From assembly GCF_014652855.1 (NCBI RefSeq), contig NZ_BMZP01000020.1, positions 1 through 64,000 of the forward strand: DNA of 64,000 nucleotides, given 5' to 3'. Shown piece after piece: positions 1 to 9,094 of the stretch. A program made the position numbers and the translations under genes. Within the stretch, counting starts at the first letter, position 1. Each line of letters opens with the position of its first letter. The stretch is from Novosphingobium pokkalii (GTDB taxonomy: Bacteria > Pseudomonadota > Alphaproteobacteria > Sphingomonadales > Sphingomonadaceae). The notes under the pieces are model-generated. The model was not told the origin of the DNA. It did not search any database and saw nothing but the letters and a program-made list of their open reading frames with translations.

Positions 1-59
1 ATGAATCAGCGATTTTACGCCTTGGGAATCCCAAAAATCACACTTCTGCCAAAGTAGTG

Positions 60-536
60 CTAGGGATGAAGATAGACATAGCCCTTGCCCTGCAACCGGG
101 CGATTTCAGCGACACCACTGGGCACGACATCATCGGGCTTTACCCCATAAAGATCGGCCGGGGTCAACTTCATGCCTTGCAGCGTATTGTTGCAGATCAG
201 GAAGCGCACGCCCTTAGCCCGCAATCCGTCGATGGCCTTGGCCAGGTCGGCATCCTCCTTGGCCATGACGAAAAGCTTTACCCCAGCGGCGAAATTGACA
301 ACGCTGATTTCAACCTTGCCGTCGGTAGCGGCAATATGGGCGCCGATATGGTGCAACAGGCGGTTGAAATAGGCCTTGTCATCAGGCCATCCGCCATCGT
401 TCTGATAGACGACCCTTTGGAAAACATAATAAGGCTGCGTTGCAGGTGCTTGCCGCGCTTTGCCCATGGCGAGCCCAGGGAGCCCCAGACCAACCCCAAT
501 CATGCCCAAAACAATGAAGCGAGAAATCGTGTTCAT
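60..536 (-). CDS. DsrE-family periplasmic protein
   Basis: The 158-residue product begins with a hydrophobic signal segment (about residues 5-24) and continues as a DsrE/DsrF-like alpha/beta domain; the stretch KLFVMAKEDADLAKAIDGL and the internal Cys in FLICNNTL fit this family. DsrE-type proteins often act in sulfur trafficking, with the Cys carrying persulfide sulfur; the exact substrate here is not known. It is read in the same direction as cydA-cydB-cydX and starts 87 bases after the end of cydX, so it is probably the last gene of that operon. I infer a role in sulfur or redox handling at the membrane because the neighbouring operon encodes sulfide oxidation functions. Confidence 0.75.
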   Translation of the reverse strand: MNTISRFIVLGMIGVGLGLPGLAMGKARQAPATQPYYVFQRVVYQNDGGWPDDKAYFNRLLHHIGAHIAATDGKVEISVVNFAAGVKLFVMAKEDADLAKAIDGLRAKGVRFLICNNTLQGMKLTPADLYGVKPDDVVPSGVAEIARLQGKGYVYLHP

Positions 537-622
537 TTTGGTTCGCTTTCAAATACCATGCAAAACGGCGCCGGCAGGAAGGGCCAGCGCCGCTGCGTCC
601 TGATGGGCTTTACCGTGAAGGA

Positions 623-733
623 TCAGACCGCAGGATCATCGTCTATCGGCGAGTTGAACTCATGCCACAGCCCGTTGATGATGCCGAAGCCTACCGCAAG
701 GCCCAAACCCAGTACCCAGGTAAAATACCACAT
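623..733 (-). CDS. cydX: Cytochrome bd oxidase small subunit CydX
   Basis: A 36-codon gene directly downstream of cydB (11 bases apart). The product starts MWYFTWVLGLGLAVGFGIIN, a single membrane helix followed by GLWHE and an acidic tail. This is the CydX/YbgT signature: an aromatic start, the helix, then a short polar C-terminus. CydX stabilises the CydAB quinol oxidase and its haem site in the inner membrane. The start is fixed by the ATG at 731-733 and the stop by the TGA complementing 623-625. Confidence 0.9.
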   Translation of the reverse strand: MWYFTWVLGLGLAVGFGIINGLWHEFNSPIDDDPAV

Positions 734-744
734 GGCTTTTCCTT

Positions 745-1893
745 TCAGTAGAAATCAGGGTTGGTCTGAACATCGCGCAAGGTGATGCGCCCGCCCAACA
801 TCTTCATCACCCAGGCCGTGTAGCCCAGCACCACAGGCAGGAAGATGACCGTCACAATCAGCATGATGAACAGCGTCATGTGGCTGGAGGAGGCATTCCA
901 GACCGTGAGGCTGGAGCGCGGATCGATGGAGGATGGCAGAATGAAGGGGAACATCGAGAGGCCAACCGTGGCGATGATCCCTGTAGTGGCCAACGCAGTG
1001 CCGATCAGGTTGATCGCCCCGGAACGCTTGGCAATCCCAGCGAGCGCCACCAGCGGCCCCAACAGGCCCAAAGCGGGCGCAAGCACCATCCATGGATGGG
1101 CGCCATAATTTGCCAGCCAGCCACCAGGCGCGGCAACACTGGCCGACATCAGCGGGTTCGACGGCCCTCGGGTATCGACCGCGCCGGTCAGCGCCAGCCC
1201 CATGCCGCCCTTGGCCACCATCACCCCGCCGATCAGGAACAGCACGATGCTGGCCAGCGCGGCAATGCGGGCGATGGCGCGGGTGCGGGTCAGCACCGGC
1301 CCATCCTCGATCTTCACAGCCAGCCAACCGGCACCATGCAGCGCAAGCGTCGCCACTGACAGCAGGCCGGTGAGCAGCGTGAAGGGTGTGAAGAGGCCCA
1401 GCAATGTGCCCTCATAGGTCATGCGCAGATTGCTATCGAAGCGGAAGGGCGCGCCCACCAGCACATTGCCCACTGCCACGCCGAACACCAGCGCAGGGAC
1501 GAAGCCGCCCACGAATAGTGCCCAATCCCAGCGATTGCGCCATGCAGGATCGGCATGTTTGGAACGATACTTGAACGCCACCGGCCGCAGGATCAGCGCC
1601 GCGAGCACCAGGAACATGGCAAGATAGAAGCCCGAAAAGCTGACCGCATAGACGAAAGGCCATGCGGCAAATATCGCGCCGCCGCCAAGGATGAACCACA
1701 CTTGGTGGCCTTCCCAATGCGGGGCGATGGCGTTGATGACCAGGCGGCGTTCCTGATCGGTGCGCCCGACAAAGGGCAACAATGCCCCCACGCCCAGATC
1801 ATAACCATCGGTCAGCGCAAAACCGATCAGCAGCACGCCCAACAGCGCCCACCAGATCACCCGCAGTGTTTCATAATCAAGAGGAATATGCAT
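745..1893 (-). CDS. cydB: Cytochrome bd quinol oxidase subunit II
   Basis: 382 residues with many membrane helices. The N-terminus (WWALLGVLLIGFALTDGYDL) and the conserved NAIAPHWEGHQVW segment near residue 55 identify CydB. It forms the heterodimer with CydA that oxidises ubiquinol and reduces O2 to water without proton pumping; high oxygen affinity and resistance to cyanide, NO and sulfide are known for this enzyme class. It lies 11 bases after cydA and 11 bases before cydX, a tight operon. No sign of truncation. Confidence 0.95.
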   Translation of the reverse strand: MHIPLDYETLRVIWWALLGVLLIGFALTDGYDLGVGALLPFVGRTDQERRLVINAIAPHWEGHQVWFILGGGAIFAAWPFVYAVSFSGFYLAMFLVLAALILRPVAFKYRSKHADPAWRNRWDWALFVGGFVPALVFGVAVGNVLVGAPFRFDSNLRMTYEGTLLGLFTPFTLLTGLLSVATLALHGAGWLAVKIEDGPVLTRTRAIARIAALASIVLFLIGGVMVAKGGMGLALTGAVDTRGPSNPLMSASVAAPGGWLANYGAHPWMVLAPALGLLGPLVALAGIAKRSGAINLIGTALATTGIIATVGLSMFPFILPSSIDPRSSLTVWNASSSHMTLFIMLIVTVIFLPVVLGYTAWVMKMLGGRITLRDVQTNPDFY

Positions 1894-1904
1894 GTCCTGT
1901 CCCC

Positions 1905-3467
1905 TTACTCGGCGGGCAGCGGGGCAAAGCCCTGCACGGCGATTGCAGGCTCATGGTGTTCGATGGGCCCTTTGCGGATCGCCGCGATCATCAGTCGAAT
2001 CTCGATTACGGCCAGTGTGCCATAGAGCGCGGTAAAGCCGAAAATCGTCGCCCACACCTGCGGCACCGTCAATGAAGATGCACCAAGGAAGGTCGGCAAG
2101 ACGCCATCGACAGCCCATGGCTGACGCCCAATTTCAGCCAGCACCCAGCCCGATTCAATCGCGATCCACGGCAGCGGGATCATCACCACCGCCAGTTTCA
2201 GGAACCAGCGCTTGGAGAACTGGCACGCCGAAGCGCAATAGAAAGCCATGGCGAAGAAGGCGATGAAGCCAAAGCCCAGCGCCGCCATGCCGCGGAACAG
2301 GAAAAACATCACCGGCACGTTGGGCACCGTATCCCATGCCGCCTTCAGAATCAGCTGGTCGTCAGCCTTGCGCGGATCGGCGACATAGCGCTTGAGCAGC
2401 ATGGCATAGCCGATGTCGCGCTTGTGCGCCTCAAAGGCGGCGCGTGCGGGCACATTGGCGCGGTCTGCCTTCAACGTCTCCACTGCGTCATAGGCGATGA
2501 TACCGCTGTGGATACGCTCATCAGCGCGCAACACCAGTTCCTCGATCCCGTCGATCTTGCCCGACAGGCTGCGCGTCCCGATGATGCCCATCACATAGGG
2601 CAGCTTGATTGCGCCATGGGTCTTGCGCGCCGCCACATCGGGCAAGCCCACCAGCGTGATTGCGGCGGGCGCCTCTTCGGTCTCCCACATGGCCTCGATC
2701 GCGGCGAGCTTCATCTTCTGGTTGTCGGTCAGCGCATAGCCGCTTTCATCGCCCAGCACGACCACCGACAGCGCCGAGGCGAGCCCAAAGGCGGATGCCA
2801 CCATCATCGAGCGGCGGGCAATGTTGGTGTATTTGCCGCGCAGCAGATAAAGCGCCGAAACGCCCATCACGAACGTGGCGGCGCAGACATAGCCGGCGCT
2901 GACCGTGTGGACGAACTTGGCCTGGGCCACCGGATTGAACAGCACGGCCGAAAAGTCGGTCACTTCCATGCGCATCGTATCGGGATTGAAAGTCGCGCCG
3001 ACCGGGTTCTGCATCCAGCCGTTGGCGATCAGGATCCACAACGCGGAAAGATTGGTGCCCAGCGCGACTAGGAACGTGACGGCCAGATGCTGGCGCCGGC
3101 TCAGCCGGTCCCAGCCGAAGAACATCACCCCCACCATGGTCGCTTCCAGAAAGAACGCCATCAGCCCTTCGATCGCCAGCGGCGCCCCGAAGATATCGCC
3201 GACATAGTGCGCGTAATAGGCCCAGTTGGTGCCGAACTCGAATTCCATGGTGAGGCCCGTGGCCACGCCCAGCACGAAATTGATGCCGAACAGCTTGCCC
3301 CAGAAGCGGGTGATGATCCGCCAGATCGGGCGCTTGGTGATCACATAGATGCTCTCCATGATCACCAGCATGAAAGACAGCCCCAGCGTGAGGGGCACGA
3401 ACAGGAAGTGATACATGGCCGTCAGCGCGAACTGCAGCCGGGATAATTCGACAACCGCCATATCCAT
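1905..3467 (-). CDS. cydA: Cytochrome bd quinol oxidase subunit I
   Basis: The product carries all haem b558/b595/d subunit hallmarks: RLQFALTAMYHFLFVPLTLG at the N-terminus with the axial His, GRQPW near residue 435 in the quinol loop region, and a Q-loop of the short type. I chose the ATG at 3465-3467 (MDMAVVEL) rather than an upstream in-frame ATG at 3515, because AAGGGGA lies about nine bases before it and family members begin there; this gives 520 residues. It is the first gene of cydA-cydB-cydX. A candidate persulfide-responsive operator lies about 115-150 bases upstream. bd oxidases stay active in the presence of H2S, which fits the sulfide locus next door. Confidence 0.95.
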   Translation of the reverse strand: MDMAVVELSRLQFALTAMYHFLFVPLTLGLSFMLVIMESIYVITKRPIWRIITRFWGKLFGINFVLGVATGLTMEFEFGTNWAYYAHYVGDIFGAPLAIEGLMAFFLEATMVGVMFFGWDRLSRRQHLAVTFLVALGTNLSALWILIANGWMQNPVGATFNPDTMRMEVTDFSAVLFNPVAQAKFVHTVSAGYVCAATFVMGVSALYLLRGKYTNIARRSMMVASAFGLASALSVVVLGDESGYALTDNQKMKLAAIEAMWETEEAPAAITLVGLPDVAARKTHGAIKLPYVMGIIGTRSLSGKIDGIEELVLRADERIHSGIIAYDAVETLKADRANVPARAAFEAHKRDIGYAMLLKRYVADPRKADDQLILKAAWDTVPNVPVMFFLFRGMAALGFGFIAFFAMAFYCASACQFSKRWFLKLAVVMIPLPWIAIESGWVLAEIGRQPWAVDGVLPTFLGASSLTVPQVWATIFGFTALYGTLAVIEIRLMIAAIRKGPIEHHEPAIAVQGFAPLPAE

Positions 3468-3580
3468 CGGACATGTCCCCTTGGAAAGGCTGCGCTTCTT
3501 GCGCAACGCAGGCAATCGCAGGCGGTATGCAACAGATGGTTTGCCCCCGGGGCAGACTCACCCGCTAATTGCAGATATTT

Positions 3581-3614
3581 CTAATATGATGTAATGGTAA
3601 TATTGTCAAGTCAC
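3581..3614. promoter_or_regulatory. Candidate SqrR/BigR-type operator before cydA
   Basis: AT-rich block in otherwise GC-rich DNA. It holds two AATAT elements whose first bases are 16 bases apart (3583 and 3599), and an AATAT/ATATT inverted pair (3583-3587 with 3600-3604), followed by CAAGTCA. The pattern CTAATATGA-N7-G-N-AATAT-N3-CAAGTCA recurs without gaps on the opposite strand at 8983-9015, in the divergent promoter of the sulfide oxidation genes. ArsR-type repressors of the BigR/SqrR group bind AT-rich imperfect palindromes. Assignment to the ArsR protein encoded at 3996-4328 is inference. Confidence 0.6.
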
Positions 3615-3995
3615 TTTACCTCCCTCGCACTCGACCGGATCGTCGCGCAAGCCTTTGATAGGTTGTTGATACCTGCGGCGCCATTGTGCCCATCGTTGGG
3701 GGCCAATATCATCGCAGGCAGAGCCAAAAGGGCATCAACTATCGTTTGAAGAGCTGGTCGCAATGTTGGCCGGGGGTGTGGTGCGGACCATGGCTCAGGG
3801 GCAGGCGCAGATTACCGGGAGAACCGCCAGCATGCGTGCGCAGCGCATTGCAGGGCGGTTTTGCCGCCCGCTCGCTTGCCTCAGGCGCGATCCTGAAGCT
3901 GTCTTTCCGCGCTGTGCGTCGGATTGGTGGCGGTCTCTTGCGGCTTTGCCACGTTGGCCCTGACCGATCGCGCCTTCAGCATCCAAACGGAGCCT
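3615..3995. other. Gene-free stretch
   Basis: Lies between the cydA promoter region and the end of the ArsR gene. Reading frames here have no recognisable protein similarity and no good ribosome-binding site. I see no RNA gene. An inverted repeat around 3850-3870 (GGGCGG/CCGCCC) could stop transcription arriving from the right (the ArsR operon), but there is no T-run. Confidence 0.5.
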
Positions 3996-4328
3996 TCAAC
4001 ACACCTTGGCTTTTACAGCCACGGTGCCCGCATCGCAAAGCGCACACATGGCATGGATCACGCCTGAAACCACCGGATCCTTCAGGCTGTACCAACGCAC
4101 TTGGGCATCGATACGCACGTTGACGACATCCTCGGTGCGGAGCATGGCTAGGTGCTGCGAAACGGCTGACTGCGAAAGGCCGGTCATCGCCACCAATTCG
4201 TTCACGCTGACCTCACCCTCATCCATACGGCACAGCATGAGCAGGCGCTCGGGATGGCTCATCAATTTGAGCCTTGCCGCCATATGCGTAGCGTTTGCCT
4301 TCAATTCGGAAAGGTCGGTCGGTTTCAT
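3996..4328 (-). CDS. ArsR-family redox regulator, SqrR/BigR-like
   Basis: 110 residues with a winged helix; the recognition region is MTGLSQSAVSQHLAML. Cys33 (in LLMLCRMDEG) and Cys98 (in MCALCDAG), with Cys95 nearby, match the two-cysteine arrangement of BigR, SqrR and YgaV-type sensors, which release DNA when a tetrasulfide link forms between the two Cys. Classical metal-binding ELCVCD and similar motifs are absent. The gene is last in the rhodanese-adaptor-RND-arsR operon, its start overlapping the RND stop by four bases (ATGA). It probably represses its own operon, the divergent sulfide oxidation genes and the cyd operon through the shared AATAT site. Confidence 0.85.
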   Translation of the reverse strand: MKPTDLSELKANATHMAARLKLMSHPERLLMLCRMDEGEVSVNELVAMTGLSQSAVSQHLAMLRTEDVVNVRIDAQVRWYSLKDPVVSGVIHAMCALCDAGTVAVKAKVC

Positions 4329-7300
4329 GATGCCTCTCCAGATAGGGCAATCCCGTCATCGCGCAAGGTCACGTAGATCGCCGGGATCACCAAAAGCGTG
4401 AGCAAGGTGGAGGATGCCAGACCAAACAGCAGCGAGATCGCCAGCCCCTGGAAGATCGGATCGGTAAGGATAACACTGGCGCCGATCATCGCAGCAGCAG
4501 CAGTCAGCGCGATCGGTTTGACGCGGATACGCCCGGCATCGATCAACACCTGGCGCAATGGCTTGCCCGGTGTGGAGGAGTGACGGATAAAATCGACCAG
4601 CAGGATCGAATTGCGCACGATAATCCCGGCCAGCGCGATAAAGCCGATCATGCTGGTGGCGGTAAACGGCGCACCAAACAGCATATGCCCGGCCACAATC
4701 CCGATCAGCGTCAAGGGCACGGGCGTGAGGATCACGAGTGGCAGCTTGAAGCTGCCGAATTGCCCCACGACCAGCACATAGATCGCCAGCAAGGCCACCA
4801 TGAAGGCTCCGCCCATGTCGCGGAACGTGACCCAGGTAATCTCCCATTCGCCGTCCCAAAGGATCGAGGGGCGGCTCTCGTCGTCGGGCTGGCCATGCAT
4901 CAGGATCTCTGGTTTGATGAGGCCATGGCCCGCCCAATCATAGGCATCGACAGCCTTGTCGACCGCCAGCAGTCCATAGATCGGCGCTTCATAACGCCCC
5001 GCCATGTCGGCCATCACCATGGTCGCCCCGCGCCCGTCGCGCCGGAAGATCGTCTGGCCGCCAAGCTCGCGCTTCGCATCGACCAGTTCACCAAGGCTGA
5101 GCAACTGGCCCGAGGCGCTGGCAGCCACCGGCGTTGCCGCCAGCGCCCCGCTATATTGGCGCTGCGCCTGGTCGAGGCCGATCTCGACCGGCAGCGGATC
5201 GCGGTCTGGGCCGCGAGGCACATAGGTCAGCGTCTGGCTGCCCATCAAAGCGCCGATCGAATCGAGCACTTGGCCTTGCGCGACACCATAGTGATCCAGC
5301 TTGTCGCGATCGGGCGCAAGGCGCAGCGTCGGCCGTGGCAGGCCGAAAGAATTGTCGGTATCGACGATGAAGGGCACCGATTTGAAGATCTGCTCCAGAA
5401 CCGTAGCGGTCTTCTGGCGCGTAGCCTCGTCAGGTCCGTAGACTTCCGCCAGCAGCGTCGCCAGCACCGGCGGCCCTGGCGGCGTTTCGACCACCTTGAT
5501 GACGCCACCTTCTGGCAGGCGCACCGCCTTGAGCCTGTCGCGCAGATCCACGGCAACCGCATGGCTCGACCGGTTGCGTTCGTCCTTGGGCAACAGGCTG
5601 ACCATGACATCACCCATCTCGGGTTCGGCACGCAGGAAATAGTGCCGTACCAACCCGTTGAAGTTGAAGGGCGCGGCTGTGCCGGCATAGGCCTCCATCG
5701 CCGTCACTTCGGGAATCTGGCGAGCGATGGCGCTGGCCTGTTCCAGCACGCGACCGGTCTGCTCAAGCGAGGTGCCCTTCGGCAGATCCACGACGAGTTG
5801 CACTTCGCTCTTGTTGTCGAAGGGCAGCAGTTTGACGGTGACCGCCTTGAAATAGAACATCGAGCAAGCCACCAGCGTCGCCACGCCCACGCCGGCGAGA
5901 AAGCGCTTGGCGCTGCCCCGCGTGGCGATCACGCGGGCCGCATAGCGGGCATAAATCGCGCCCAGCTTGCCACCATCCTCGTGCCCATGGCCCTCTGACA
6001 GTGTCTTCCGAGCGAAGCGGATCATCAACCACGGTGCAATCACCACGGCCACGAAGAAGCTGAACACCATCGCCGCCGAGGCATTGATCGGGATTGGCGC
6101 CATATAAGGGCCCATCAGACCCGACACGAACAGCATCGGGAGCAGAGCCGCCACAACCGTCAACGTGGCAACGATGGTGGGGTTGCCGACCTCGGCCACG
6201 GCCTCGATGGCGGCCTGCTGGCGGGTGCGACCATCCTTCATCCCCCAATGCCGCGCAATGTTCTCGATCATCACGATAGCGTCATCGACCAGAATGCCGA
6301 TGGAAAAGATCAGCGCGAACAGAGAAACGCGATTGATCGAAAAGCCCATGATGCGTGCTGCAAACATGGTTAGCATGATGGTCGTGGGAATGACGATGGC
6401 GGTCACGCCCGCCTCCCGCCAACCTACGGCAAATCCGATCAGGATGACGATCGAGACCGTCGCCAGCGCAAGATGGAAGATCAGTTCATTGGCTTTTTCA
6501 TCGGCGCTCTGGCCATAGTTGCGCGTCACGTTGACGGCCACGCTGTCGGGGATGAGATTGCCCTTGAGCGCCTCGACCCGCGCGACGATGCCCTTGGACA
6601 CATCGACCGCATTGGCGCCATTGCGCTTGGCAATCGCGATCGAGACGGCGGGCGCCGTGCGCCATGAATCACCATCGCGTGCCCAGCGCCAGGCATGAGC
6701 CTGATCCTGTGCTGCGCCCTGCTCGATCCGCGCCACGTCGCCCAGCAACACCGGTGCCCCGGACACCGACCGTATCGTCAGTCGTCGCACATCATCTGCG
6801 CTCGCCAAAGGCTCCCCAGCGGTCACCAAAAGCGCTGCCCCGTCCTCGCGCACGGACCCAGCCGGGAAGCTGCGCCCACCTTGGCGAATCGCGTCGATCA
6901 CGCTCGACAAGGGCACGCGCGCTGCGGCCAGCCTGGCCGGATCGGGAATCACCCGGATCGCCTCGCGCTGTCCGCCGGTGATGAAAGTCAGGCCAACATC
7001 ATCGACCTTGGCCACTTCGGCGCGCAATTTGGTGGCCAGCGTGTAGAGGCTGCGCTCGTCCCAGCCGGCGCCCTTTGGTGTCAGCGTCAGCACCACGATC
7101 GGCACGTCGGAAATGCCGCGTACCGTGATCTGCGGGGGCAAAACGCCCGCCGGGATTTTGTCGATGTTCGCCTTGATCTTCTCGTCGACGCGGGTGGCGG
7201 CAGCCTCGGGATCCTGCCCGACGTTGAAGCGCGCCGTCACCATGACGCCATTGTCCTGCGCCTGCGTATAGACGTGCTCGACGCCATCGATGCTCTTGAC

Positions 7301-7525
7301 GATCTGCTCGAGCGGCTTGCCCGCCAGTTCCACGCTATCCGCTGCCGAAAGGCCCGGTGCGGCAACGCGGATATCAACCATCGGCACCTTGATCTGCGGC
7401 TCTTCTTCACGCGGGATGGTGATGGTGGCGATCAGCCCGACCAGAATGGCCGCCAGCAGGAACAGCGGTGTCAGCGGCGAGGCGATGGTGGCGCGGGTGA
7501 TGCGTCCGGAAATGCCAAGGTTCAT
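4325..7525 (-). CDS. RND efflux transporter permease
   Basis: 1066 residues, the full length of an AcrB/CusA-type resistance-nodulation-division pump. The N-terminal helix (TPLFLLAAILVGLIATITIP) is followed by REEEPQIKVP, then a large periplasmic domain, and the central helices contain the proton-relay type segment ILVDDAIVMIENIARH (near residue 415). Two homologous halves are visible. It overlaps the adaptor stop by one base and the ArsR start by four bases. The REEEPQ start places it in a branch distinct from drug pumps of the AcrB type; the substrate is unknown. Its position inside a sulfide locus suggests it exports a sulfur compound or a toxic by-product (inference). Confidence 0.9.
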   Translation of the reverse strand: MNLGISGRITRATIASPLTPLFLLAAILVGLIATITIPREEEPQIKVPMVDIRVAAPGLSAADSVELAGKPLEQIVKSIDGVEHVYTQAQDNGVMVTARFNVGQDPEAAATRVDEKIKANIDKIPAGVLPPQITVRGISDVPIVVLTLTPKGAGWDERSLYTLATKLRAEVAKVDDVGLTFITGGQREAIRVIPDPARLAAARVPLSSVIDAIRQGGRSFPAGSVREDGAALLVTAGEPLASADDVRRLTIRSVSGAPVLLGDVARIEQGAAQDQAHAWRWARDGDSWRTAPAVSIAIAKRNGANAVDVSKGIVARVEALKGNLIPDSVAVNVTRNYGQSADEKANELIFHLALATVSIVILIGFAVGWREAGVTAIVIPTTIMLTMFAARIMGFSINRVSLFALIFSIGILVDDAIVMIENIARHWGMKDGRTRQQAAIEAVAEVGNPTIVATLTVVAALLPMLFVSGLMGPYMAPIPINASAAMVFSFFVAVVIAPWLMIRFARKTLSEGHGHEDGGKLGAIYARYAARVIATRGSAKRFLAGVGVATLVACSMFYFKAVTVKLLPFDNKSEVQLVVDLPKGTSLEQTGRVLEQASAIARQIPEVTAMEAYAGTAAPFNFNGLVRHYFLRAEPEMGDVMVSLLPKDERNRSSHAVAVDLRDRLKAVRLPEGGVIKVVETPPGPPVLATLLAEVYGPDEATRQKTATVLEQIFKSVPFIVDTDNSFGLPRPTLRLAPDRDKLDHYGVAQGQVLDSIGALMGSQTLTYVPRGPDRDPLPVEIGLDQAQRQYSGALAATPVAASASGQLLSLGELVDAKRELGGQTIFRRDGRGATMVMADMAGRYEAPIYGLLAVDKAVDAYDWAGHGLIKPEILMHGQPDDESRPSILWDGEWEITWVTFRDMGGAFMVALLAIYVLVVGQFGSFKLPLVILTPVPLTLIGIVAGHMLFGAPFTATSMIGFIALAGIIVRNSILLVDFIRHSSTPGKPLRQVLIDAGRIRVKPIALTAAAAMIGASVILTDPIFQGLAISLLFGLASSTLLTLLVIPAIYVTLRDDGIALSGEAS

Positions 7526-8571
7526 CAGCGCGCTCCCGCAGGAAGATTCGCGCCCTGGGCGGCGGCAACCAGCACATCACCGGCATTGACGCCCGAAAGA
7601 ATTTCCACGCTCTTGCTGTCGGCGGCGGGTGCGGTCTGCACCGGCACCTGCATCACCCGACCAGATTTGCCCACCACCTGCACGTAATCGAGCCCGTAGC
7701 GCGTCATGACAAAGCCACGCGGGACGATCATCGCGCGATGGGTTCCGACCGCCAATTGCGCCGCCAGGCGCCGCCCGATCAGGCTGGCATCCAACCCGGC
7801 CATGGCGACATCGGCGCTGACCTGTCCTGCGGTTACTGCCGGGTATATGCGCGTGACGCTGCCCTCGCCGCTCATGCCCTCAATTCGCACGCGGGCGCCG
7901 GGCTTGACCTTGGCCGCCAGTGCTTCGGGCAAATCAAGCCGCAGCACCACCGGGCCGGAGGTGACCACCGCCACCACCATGCCCGGCGCGACAGGCGATC
8001 CGGCGGGAACGTCGGCGCGCAAGACGCGCCCCGTGGCGGGGGCGATCACCGCACCATTGCCCGCCATCGCGCGAACACTGGCCTGCTGGGCACGAGCGGC
8101 CTGTGTCTGGGCGGCCGCGGCGCTGGCGCCCGCTTCGGCCTGCTCAAGCCGTGCCTTGGCATAGACACCGTTGGCGGCGAGGAATTTGACACGGTCCAGC
8201 TCAGCCTTGGCCTGTGCGGCCTGTGCCTGTGCGGCGGCGGCCTGCGCGCCGTAGGCGGCAGATTGATAGGTCAACTGGCTGTCGGCAATGCGGCCCAGTA
8301 GCTGCCCTTTGTGCACGCTGTCCCCAGCGCGCACCGACAGGGTGGTCAGGATGCCCGGAATGCGCGCCAGAACTTGCGCTTGATCCTGACTGGTGACCTC
8401 GGCGGAGACGCTTTGCCAATCAGGCGTGTCACTGGCTGCGGCAGTCAAGCGCGGTCCCCTGGCGGATACGGTGGCTTCGGGGGCGGGGTTGTCCTGCCCG
8501 CACCCTTGCAGCGATGCCGCCATAACCAGGGCCAACAAAGCCTTGGCCTGCATACCTTTACGCATCGTCAT
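7525..8571 (-). CDS. RND periplasmic adaptor lipoprotein (membrane fusion protein)
   Basis: 348 residues. A lipoprotein signal ends in the lipobox SLQGC (Cys about residue 24). The biotinyl-lipoyl half-motifs flank an Ala/Gln-rich coiled-coil hairpin (about residues 95-165), followed by the beta-barrel and the C-terminal membrane-proximal domain. It links the RND pump encoded immediately downstream to an outer-membrane channel; the TolC-type protein encoded divergently at 10635 is the likely partner. Its stop and the permease start share one base (TGATG), so translation is coupled. Confidence 0.9.
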   Translation of the reverse strand: MTMRKGMQAKALLALVMAASLQGCGQDNPAPEATVSARGPRLTAAASDTPDWQSVSAEVTSQDQAQVLARIPGILTTLSVRAGDSVHKGQLLGRIADSQLTYQSAAYGAQAAAAQAQAAQAKAELDRVKFLAANGVYAKARLEQAEAGASAAAAQTQAARAQQASVRAMAGNGAVIAPATGRVLRADVPAGSPVAPGMVVAVVTSGPVVLRLDLPEALAAKVKPGARVRIEGMSGEGSVTRIYPAVTAGQVSADVAMAGLDASLIGRRLAAQLAVGTHRAMIVPRGFVMTRYGLDYVQVVGKSGRVMQVPVQTAPAADSKSVEILSGVNAGDVLVAAAQGANLPAGAR

Positions 8572-8598
8572 CTCCCGTCCCGCCCCTGGCCGTTGTTC

Positions 8599-8940
8599 TT
8601 AGCGTTCAACCGGCAAGCCAGCTTTGGCCCAAGCACCAAAGCCACCGGCAAGATGCGTGTCCACACTGGCTTGCGCCGCCACGCATTTGTCGAGCGCCAT
8701 GCCCGAACGCTTGCCGCCAAGGCAGGTCAGCACCAGTTGCTTGCCATTGGGATCGGGCAACCTGCTGGGCTGGAAGGTGGACAGGGGCATGTTGATCGCG
8801 CCGGGAATATGACCTCCCGCGAACTCATCGATTTCACGCACATCGACCACAAGAGCCTGATTCGCCTGCACCATCGCGGCCAGTTCCGAAGCGCTGATCT
8901 CCCGGTGTTTCGCTGATTTTCCAAGGCCAAAGACCATCAT
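8599..8940 (-). CDS. Rhodanese-domain sulfurtransferase
   Basis: A single-domain rhodanese. The catalytic Cys lies in LTCLGGKRSG (CxxGxR-type loop), preceded by VVDVREIDEFAGGHIPGAIN and followed by AGGFGAWAKAGLP. Such proteins move persulfide sulfur to thiol acceptors. I chose the ATG pair at 8935-8940, which has GGAG a few bases upstream; a GTG at 8962-8964 is an alternative adding eight residues. It is the first gene of the leftward operon and is transcribed from the divergent promoter that carries the candidate operator. E. coli YgaP joins such a rhodanese to a DUF2892 membrane domain; here the DUF2892 part is separate, on the other side of the promoter. Confidence 0.88.
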   Translation of the reverse strand: MMVFGLGKSAKHREISASELAAMVQANQALVVDVREIDEFAGGHIPGAINMPLSTFQPSRLPDPNGKQLVLTCLGGKRSGMALDKCVAAQASVDTHLAGGFGAWAKAGLPVER

Positions 8941-8982
8941 CCCAACTCCAAACAGGCAGCGCACGAGGGCGCCAGAAAAACA

Positions 8983-9015
8983 TGACTTGCTTATATTGCA
9001 AGATGGTCATATTAG
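8983..9015. promoter_or_regulatory. Candidate SqrR/BigR-type operator in divergent promoter
   Basis: On the minus strand this AT-rich site reads CTAATATGA, a seven-base gap, G-N-AATAT, three bases, CAAGTCA. It is identical in layout to the site before cydA, including the 16-base phase of the two AATAT elements. It lies between the rhodanese gene and the sulfide oxidoreductase gene and could control both operons; TATATT within it (8992-8997) could serve as a -10 element for the rightward promoter. That the ArsR regulator binds here is inference. Confidence 0.6.
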
Positions 9016-9094
9016 TCAAGCAAGATTGAAACGGCTATCGAGTCCCCCTCATCCAACCAGCCAACGGGGGCGCACCGTTTGGGAGAGCAGATCC

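Noticed and set aside
3686..4123. A 145-codon plus-strand frame across the gap and the ArsR gene
   Set aside because: No family likeness, no ribosome-binding site, and it overlaps the well-supported regulator.
4580..5998. A 472-codon frame inside the RND gene on the other strand
   Set aside because: Antisense shadow of a conserved pump.
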